Shown here piece by piece: positions 56,861 to 62,000 of a stretch of DNA of 62,000 nt. Below the pieces are notes generated by a model, which saw only the letters and a program-made list of their open reading frames with translations, was not told the origin of the DNA and did no database searches. The stretch's first letter is position 1. Every line of letters begins with the position of its first letter. Source of the stretch: Gnetum montanum (taxonomy: Eukaryota > Streptophyta > Gnetopsida > Gnetales > Gnetaceae); the NCBI GenBank assembly GCA_015680685.1, contig MNCI01016355.1, positions 470,880-532,879 of the forward strand, read 5' to 3'. The position numbers and the translations under genes were made by a program.

Positions 56861-59800
56861 ATGGCTTCTTCTCATGAAATTAACTCACCTAAGGATAATA
56901 CAGAAGACAGTCAGCATCACACGCATAACCTAGACCAGCCATGTCCTAAATAGTATACGATAACTTAGACTCATCCCGATGAGTATATCCCTGATTACAC
57001 TTTTACTCTCCATCAGGATGAACAGTTGCGCTGGAGAGATTTGTTTGGTAATACCACCAGATCGATCTGTTCCGAACATACTTTTCCGTGCCTTGGCATA
57101 GACTGGCATGCAAGACTTATTCGCTGAATACGTTGCTGGAAGATATCATGTAAGGGATTATCATAAAATGTCCAACGTATTCGGGACGAAAGGCAAGAGA
57201 GCTAACATTCATTGTTGAAGGGCAAGGTCCCCCATGTCCTTAGTGAAATAGGAGACGAGGAACCCCTCATAACGGGTTTCTTAGAAAATGATGTTCCTCC
57301 TCCTCACAATGGTGAAGAGGTTAGGCATTAGGGCCTTTGATCAACTATACATGCTACAGGCTCTGATCCCGGTGAGCACCAACTGTTCACGGTAGGAACA
57401 ACCACTCACACTAAGGACGGACACTTAGATCGTTACAACGATCGGGGCCGAAGCAGCCAAAGAGAAGGTAAGAAACATCGTCATGGTGATGGATCCCCTT
57501 CCTCTTCTCCTTCATCTCATCATTCACACTCTCCTTCCACATTTGGGTGCAACCATCGTGAGCATAACGGAGAGGGTAAAAGTAAAAAGGAAGATGAAAT
57601 ACCTCGACAGGAAGGTCGAGAGGAGTTAGGACAAGGGCAAGGATGTAGGGAGAGTAGGGAACCACCACGAAGACATCACAGATGTCATGACAGGGATGAT
57701 CATGACGAACCCCTACTCGCAACCCGAAGCATGCTAGATATCACAGAGGCAGTTAGGATCCCCACAAGGCACTTAAAAGATAGTAGGATCAAGCGTTTGG
57801 ACATAAATAATATCCCACATTTTGAAGGAGGGTACAACGCTGATCCTCAACATCATTTACAGGCATTCCACGATGCCTGTGCCTTGCAAAATATAGATAA
57901 TGAGTGGCAGAAGCTCAAGTTGTTCCCAAGGACACTCATTTAAGAAGCAGAGAGCTGGTACTGGTCCTTAGAACCGAAAACCATCAGGAGGTGGAGTACG
58001 ATGCTTGAATTGTTCAACAACAAATATCAAACGTACTCTAGAGTGTCCAATTTGCGTAAGCAGATCCAAGGGTAGAAACAAGGTGCTTATGAACCCTTGG
58101 ACGTTGCCATGGCCCGTTACTATACACTGCTACATCGTTGCCTGGGCCATGGGTACGCTAAGCGGGATCAACTTTGCCACATCGTGGATGGGCTAAGGAA
58201 TGAAACGAGAAGAACTCTTGGGACTTACGCCCAAGGGAGACTTTTCCAACTGAGAGTCCATGAAGTTGAAAGTTTGTTGGAACAAGTAGCGCAAGAAGAG
58301 GGTGAGCTACGGAAGAGAGAAAGTGCGGAAGAATACAACCACGATCCCTCCCTTCGCAAGAAGGGAGTGAAATTCTGTGATGAGGAGGATGAGTCACCAC
58401 TCGAAGAGTTGGTGAACAGGAAAACCGTGCCGATCCAAAAGTTAACAACGGAGGTATCGGCTAAGGTAGACCAAATGTGGGATTCCTTAGACTCACGAAT
58501 AGAAACAGTTTTGAAAATCGTAGAAGAGTCTAAGGATGAGCAAAGTAGTGATAAAAGCAAAAACATGCGGAGAAACTTTAACCCTGCACATAACAAGGGT
58601 AAGGGAAAAATCTCTAACTCCGATGAGGCTGAAAATTCTGATTCAGACAATGATGGTGGATGTGAGGTCTGCTACTATGACCATCCTAAGGGATGTTGTC
58701 CAATTATCTCACATCTGCAGGAGTCTGGGGTGTATGCATTAAATCCAAGACTTAATCAACGGCAAACACCCAGAAGGTTACCTTATCCACAAGGTAACCC
58801 GAGGCAGTTCCACCAACCCTTGACGTATTATCCAAGTGGAACACCTCCGCAGCCCATCGAACAACATCAGCAGTGGCAATACCCACAGTCATGGGGGATG
58901 CCACAGCCGACACATCGATACCCTTACCGGCAGCCTGATCCTTATGGTTATTATGTGCAGCAGCCAGTTTCTCCAGGTGACGCTATGAGTCACACTCCAC
59001 GCCGTCACTACTACGCTCGGGAGTACTTCAGAAGGACTCCTTCTCCTCCGGGAGACATCCCACATTCCGTCCATCCTCTAACTCCACCCGCACCTTTTCC
59101 TCAAGTAGTTCCCATAACACCTCCTGCTCCAACAATGCAAGGGGAATTACCTACCCAACCGCAGCAACGTCACGCCGCGAGATCTGTAAATATTCAGAGT
59201 GTAAATATCCAACCGGACACTAGTTCTGGCGATAACTGTACAAAAAAGAGACCCTTTTTCAGAACTAGGAGCCCGGATAGGCTCTCGCAACAACAAGCGG
59301 ACGGGTATATGTATAGGCCTCTAACTACTAACACTTCGGAGCACCCTTCAGTCCAAGGGAATGTAACGCATACGGTTATGCTAACACATACCGTAACTGA
59401 CTGGATCAAGGTAGGCCACCTTCCCAGGAAACTAACTGATCCTGGGAGTCCCTTTATTCATTTGCAGATCGCTGGGAATGCACCACATCGAGCTCTTCTT
59501 GACTCAGGTTTCGGAGTCAACTTAATTTCGCGAAAGATGTATCACGCCTGGAACCTGCCCCAACTTAAGAAGAGCAACATCCAACTAGAGCTGGCAGACC
59601 AGTCCATCACCATTCCCTTAGGATTGGTGGAGGATGTTATTACCACTGTGTGTGGTTGGTCCTACCCAGCTGACTTTCTAGTGATTGAAGTGAACAACAA
59701 TGAAGGGGACTTCCCAATTATAATGGGAAGGGCATGGCTAAGCATAGTAGACGCATGCCTTAGGATCCGTGATCTTTCCTTGGAAATCTCTAAGATAAAC

Positions 59801-59932
59801 ATATGTGAAAAGATCGAGAAGAGGATAGTTCCATGCATCACATATAATGATTCATCGGGTGATGACATGGAGGAAATGTCTCCATGTAACAGGTATGCCC
59901 AAGAAACTCTGCAACAAAGATGCCTTATGTAG
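56861..59932 (+). pseudogene. gag-protease of element E (best preserved copy)
   Basis: The ATG at 56861 (MASSHEINSP) opens gag. Two stops and a frameshift lie in the first 400 bp. From 57731 one frame runs to the TAG at 59932 with only two stops (near 57941 and 58074). Landmarks: DSRIKRLDINNIPHFEGGYN (57780), SRVSNLRKQIQG (58040), an acidic coil, a short zinc-knuckle variant CEVCYYDHPKGCC (about 58660), and a long Pro/Gln/Tyr-rich tail (58740-59200). A retropepsin with intact active site LLDSGFGVNLIS (about 59500) ends in IIMGRAWLSIVDA. Gag and protease share one frame, so the enzyme would be made as part of the gag polyprotein. Confidence 0.85.
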
Positions 59933-61560
59933 CAACCACACAAGAAGTTGTAGATACCCCGTGGTTAACAGCTACTCGTAGGAGCAAACAAATATGCATG
60001 GAATGAACTGAGGATACTCATGCCAACAACCGTGGCGTAGACACATTGGAATGTGAGCGTCGCCAACTTCCACCCCTCAACTTAAGATCATCAATTGGGA
60101 GAAGTTGGGCACTTCTTAGAAATTCAAATAGGTGCTCACTATTTCGGATCTCTCCCTTACAACTCAATCATGGGGGATATGGCCACCTATGCTAATCACA
60201 TGGGGCCCTCAGTTCTTTTTCAGTTTTTGTTTTACACATTTTTTTACAACGTTTTTGTTTTACAATTTTTTTAATTTTTTCTATTTTTGTTTTACAACTT
60301 TCTTTAACTTTTCTTGTTTTTGTTTTACAACATCATTATACGTTTCTATTTTGTGTGTGTGTGTGTGTGTGTCATCCACCATGTAAGTTCGTCATCCAAT
60401 AAGTGTTCGGGCCGATGGTATGAACTATTTTCATATTGATTGCTAATGTTTGGTTTTACCTTTAAGTTACAATGTTGATACTAAGGTATGTTTTTTTTGA
60501 TATGGCAGGCAGTTCGATCACTTCATCGATCTATCCATCAAAGTCTATGGTTTCTCTTGGCTTGGAAATGTACAGTTCCCTTCCAATAAGAACTTTAATG
60601 AACCGGTGACTGGGTATTTCTCAAACTAAGGAAGGACTTAAGGATTGCAAAGGGTGTGACTTCAAGGAAACTTGATGCTTTTGTGTTGATCATTCTCTTG
60701 GGTGCTTGGATGTTTTCTTCTTGAGTTTTCTTACCGTTCCGATGTTACCTATTCTTCAGAAGCTGAGACAATAAAAATAAGAAGTCTTTGCATGGTGTGG
60801 TCCCCACGCATAAAAACACAAAACACAAAAAAAAAAAAAAAAAACCAAAGTGAGGATTCAAAGCACACCCCTTAGACAAAATAAAATTTGGGCTGCCAGC
60901 ACTGGTTATGGAACCAAAGTGTTCCCTCTAACTAAGTCCCTTCTCTTCCCATTCTCTTCTTTGTTTCGTTGGAATGGTGGTGGCTCTTTGACGATGCATC
61001 CTTGTTATAAAAGTGGATGGTTTAACCAAATGCATTGATGCGAAGTCACTAGAAGTGGTTGGTTTGAGCCCGAAGTTGGAATGAGATTTGCCAAGCCACA
61101 TTAACCATAAAACACACAAGGGGCTGTACACCACCTTGTCCTTGGGATTCCATTCCATCATCTTGTTTCCATCCTTCTCTCCATTGTTCACCTCATTGCC
61201 GGTTGTATCATTAGTGTATATATTTTGGTTGATGCATTGTTTTCTTTTTGGTAAATTCTTGCGGTTAAGACTTTAACTCTTGTTCCAAAGGACATTCCCA
61301 GAGCCTACGGACTCTTTGAATGTGGGATTGTCAGGGCATTAAGGGCATAAGCCTGCTTTGGGGAGGACCCACTGCCATTCCTATTAGGAACATTAGTTAA
61401 CTTCTTTCCCTTAACATTTTGCAATTGATTTTAGTTTCGTTCATTTCCATATTGACATCCATTTCATTGATGCCATAGTTGTCCCTTTTTACCTATCTTT
61501 CTTACACCTTTTCTTTCTCCATCCAAATGCTCTCGGAGGTTCGCGATTAGTCATGGGGGT
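59933..61560 (+). other. deletion junction and 3' non-coding region of element E
   Basis: Protease ends at 59932. By about 60160 the sequence (CAATCATGGGGGATATGGCC) already matches the region just after integrase in C (CAGTCGTGGGGGAAATGGCC), so about 3 kb of pol is missing. Simple sequence follows (TTTTGTTTTACAA repeats 60215-60340, (GT)n 60352-60371), then the conserved stem-loop block at about 60783-60890. Confidence 0.7.
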
Positions 61561-62000
61561 ACAAGGCTTGATTTTTTGATTTTTCTCCTAAGCCCCGAAT
61601 TTTTTCGTTTTTTTTCCTAACCCCTACACCTTTGGTAGTCATCAGTAACATATTCCCAGGTCCATATCAGCCATACCACAACCTAGCCAATGAACCTACA
61701 CCGAAGCAAGGTATTAATTACTTAATGATTCAATTACCCTTGCTAATATATGATTGTGTTGTGTGTGTAGGTGGCAATCATACAACAACGAAATGGATCT
61801 AGAGCAAACACTTGGAATGGAGCAGTGCTAAGGCAGCCATGTAAGGAGTAGAATTGATGATGTGCTTACAGATGGACAACGGAAGGCGCAATCTAGGTGT
61901 TGGCAGCAACATGACTCTTCTCTCTTCTTCTCTTCTCTTCTCTCTCTCTGTTTCTCTCTCAGTTGCCAACAAAGGCCTGATGTCATTGTAATAAGGTGTT
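61561..62000 (+). other. family 3' region with splice-acceptor-like site, element E
   Basis: Matches C at 31450-31050 (minus strand) over several blocks, for example CAAGGTATTAA, CCTTGCTAAT and TTGTGTGTG-AG. The acceptor-like GTGTGTGTAG ends at 61770. A CT-rich run (61916-61958) has a counterpart in C. The 3' LTR is not reached. Confidence 0.55.

Larger units (their letters stand above)
56059..62000 (+). mobile_element. LTR retrotransposon E, right end outside window, pol deleted
   Basis: Plus-strand member of the B/C/D family: 5' LTR from TGAATAGACGCGATAT (56059) to about 56848, gag-protease 56861-59932, a short bridge, then the family's 3' non-coding region from about 60160 with CATGGGGGTA at 61552-61561. 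RT, RNase H and integrase are absent. The end of U5, the primer site and the leader are also missing. CpG content is higher and stops fewer than in B, C or D, so it is probably the youngest copy. Confidence 0.85.

Noticed and set aside
58097-59932. A 611-codon stand-alone gene
   Set aside because: It starts at a TTG inside the gag frame of element E; homologous gag sequence continues upstream in the same frame beyond a TAG.

Overview
The window is nuclear DNA of a seed plant with a repeat-rich genome. A single intron-bearing plant gene sits in tens of kilobases of decayed LTR retrotransposons, SINEs and a Helitron. There is no bacterial-style operon, no CRISPR array and no rRNA or tRNA gene. 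The depth of repeat decay suggests a large-genome lineage such as a gymnosperm, but that is inference only. The one convincing host gene is a D-type cyclin (CYCD3-like) on the minus strand, 15367-16990: five exons, 386 aa, an LxCxE retinoblastoma-binding motif, both cyclin folds, a CpG-rich promoter with E2F-type sites, and a short upstream ORF. Layout, left to right: 1-6678 is a minus-strand Ty3/gypsy element (element A) with a 1.66-kb LTR and a long gag-protease frame. It is followed on its downstream side by a peculiar array of short hairpin-forming repeats. A is inserted into the reverse transcriptase of element B (6679-11595). From 11596 to 15366 is intergenic and 3'-flanking DNA; 15367 to about 17610 is the cyclin gene and promoter. 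From 17.6 to 30.0 kb is mostly non-coding, with two copies of one tRNA-derived SINE family and a solo LTR. Element C (30030-36675) has two LTRs, a perfect 5-bp target duplication and an internal pol deletion. From 36.7 to about 42.5 kb is a decayed Helitron with a DUF6570, Helitron_like_N, Rep, PIF1-helicase layout. Element D (42978-52637) is nearly full length and carries gag, protease, RT, RNase H and integrase, all interrupted by stops. From 52.6 to 56.06 kb is intergenic, with a copia-type primer site and an 88-bp exact duplication. Element E (56059 to beyond 62000, plus strand) has well preserved gag-protease but no pol. B, C, D, E and the solo LTR at 24176-24924 are one family. In B, C and D the primer-binding site is a decayed complement of tRNA-Asp, which together with an FMDD-type RT (in D) points to the Athila/Tat side of Ty3/gypsy. 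The family shares three structures that ordinary annotation does not name: an array of GCGATATCGC-like palindromes just upstream of the LTR TATA box; a long stem-loop that puts the AATAAA signal in its 3' arm inside R; and a conserved non-coding region of about 1.4-2 kb between integrase and 3' LTR that has a co-varying stem-loop and a splice-acceptor-like site. In B the GATATC array is replaced by an exact 36-bp minisatellite of different sequence. Stops and catalytic changes are often C-to-T or G-to-A, as expected for methylated, silenced elements.
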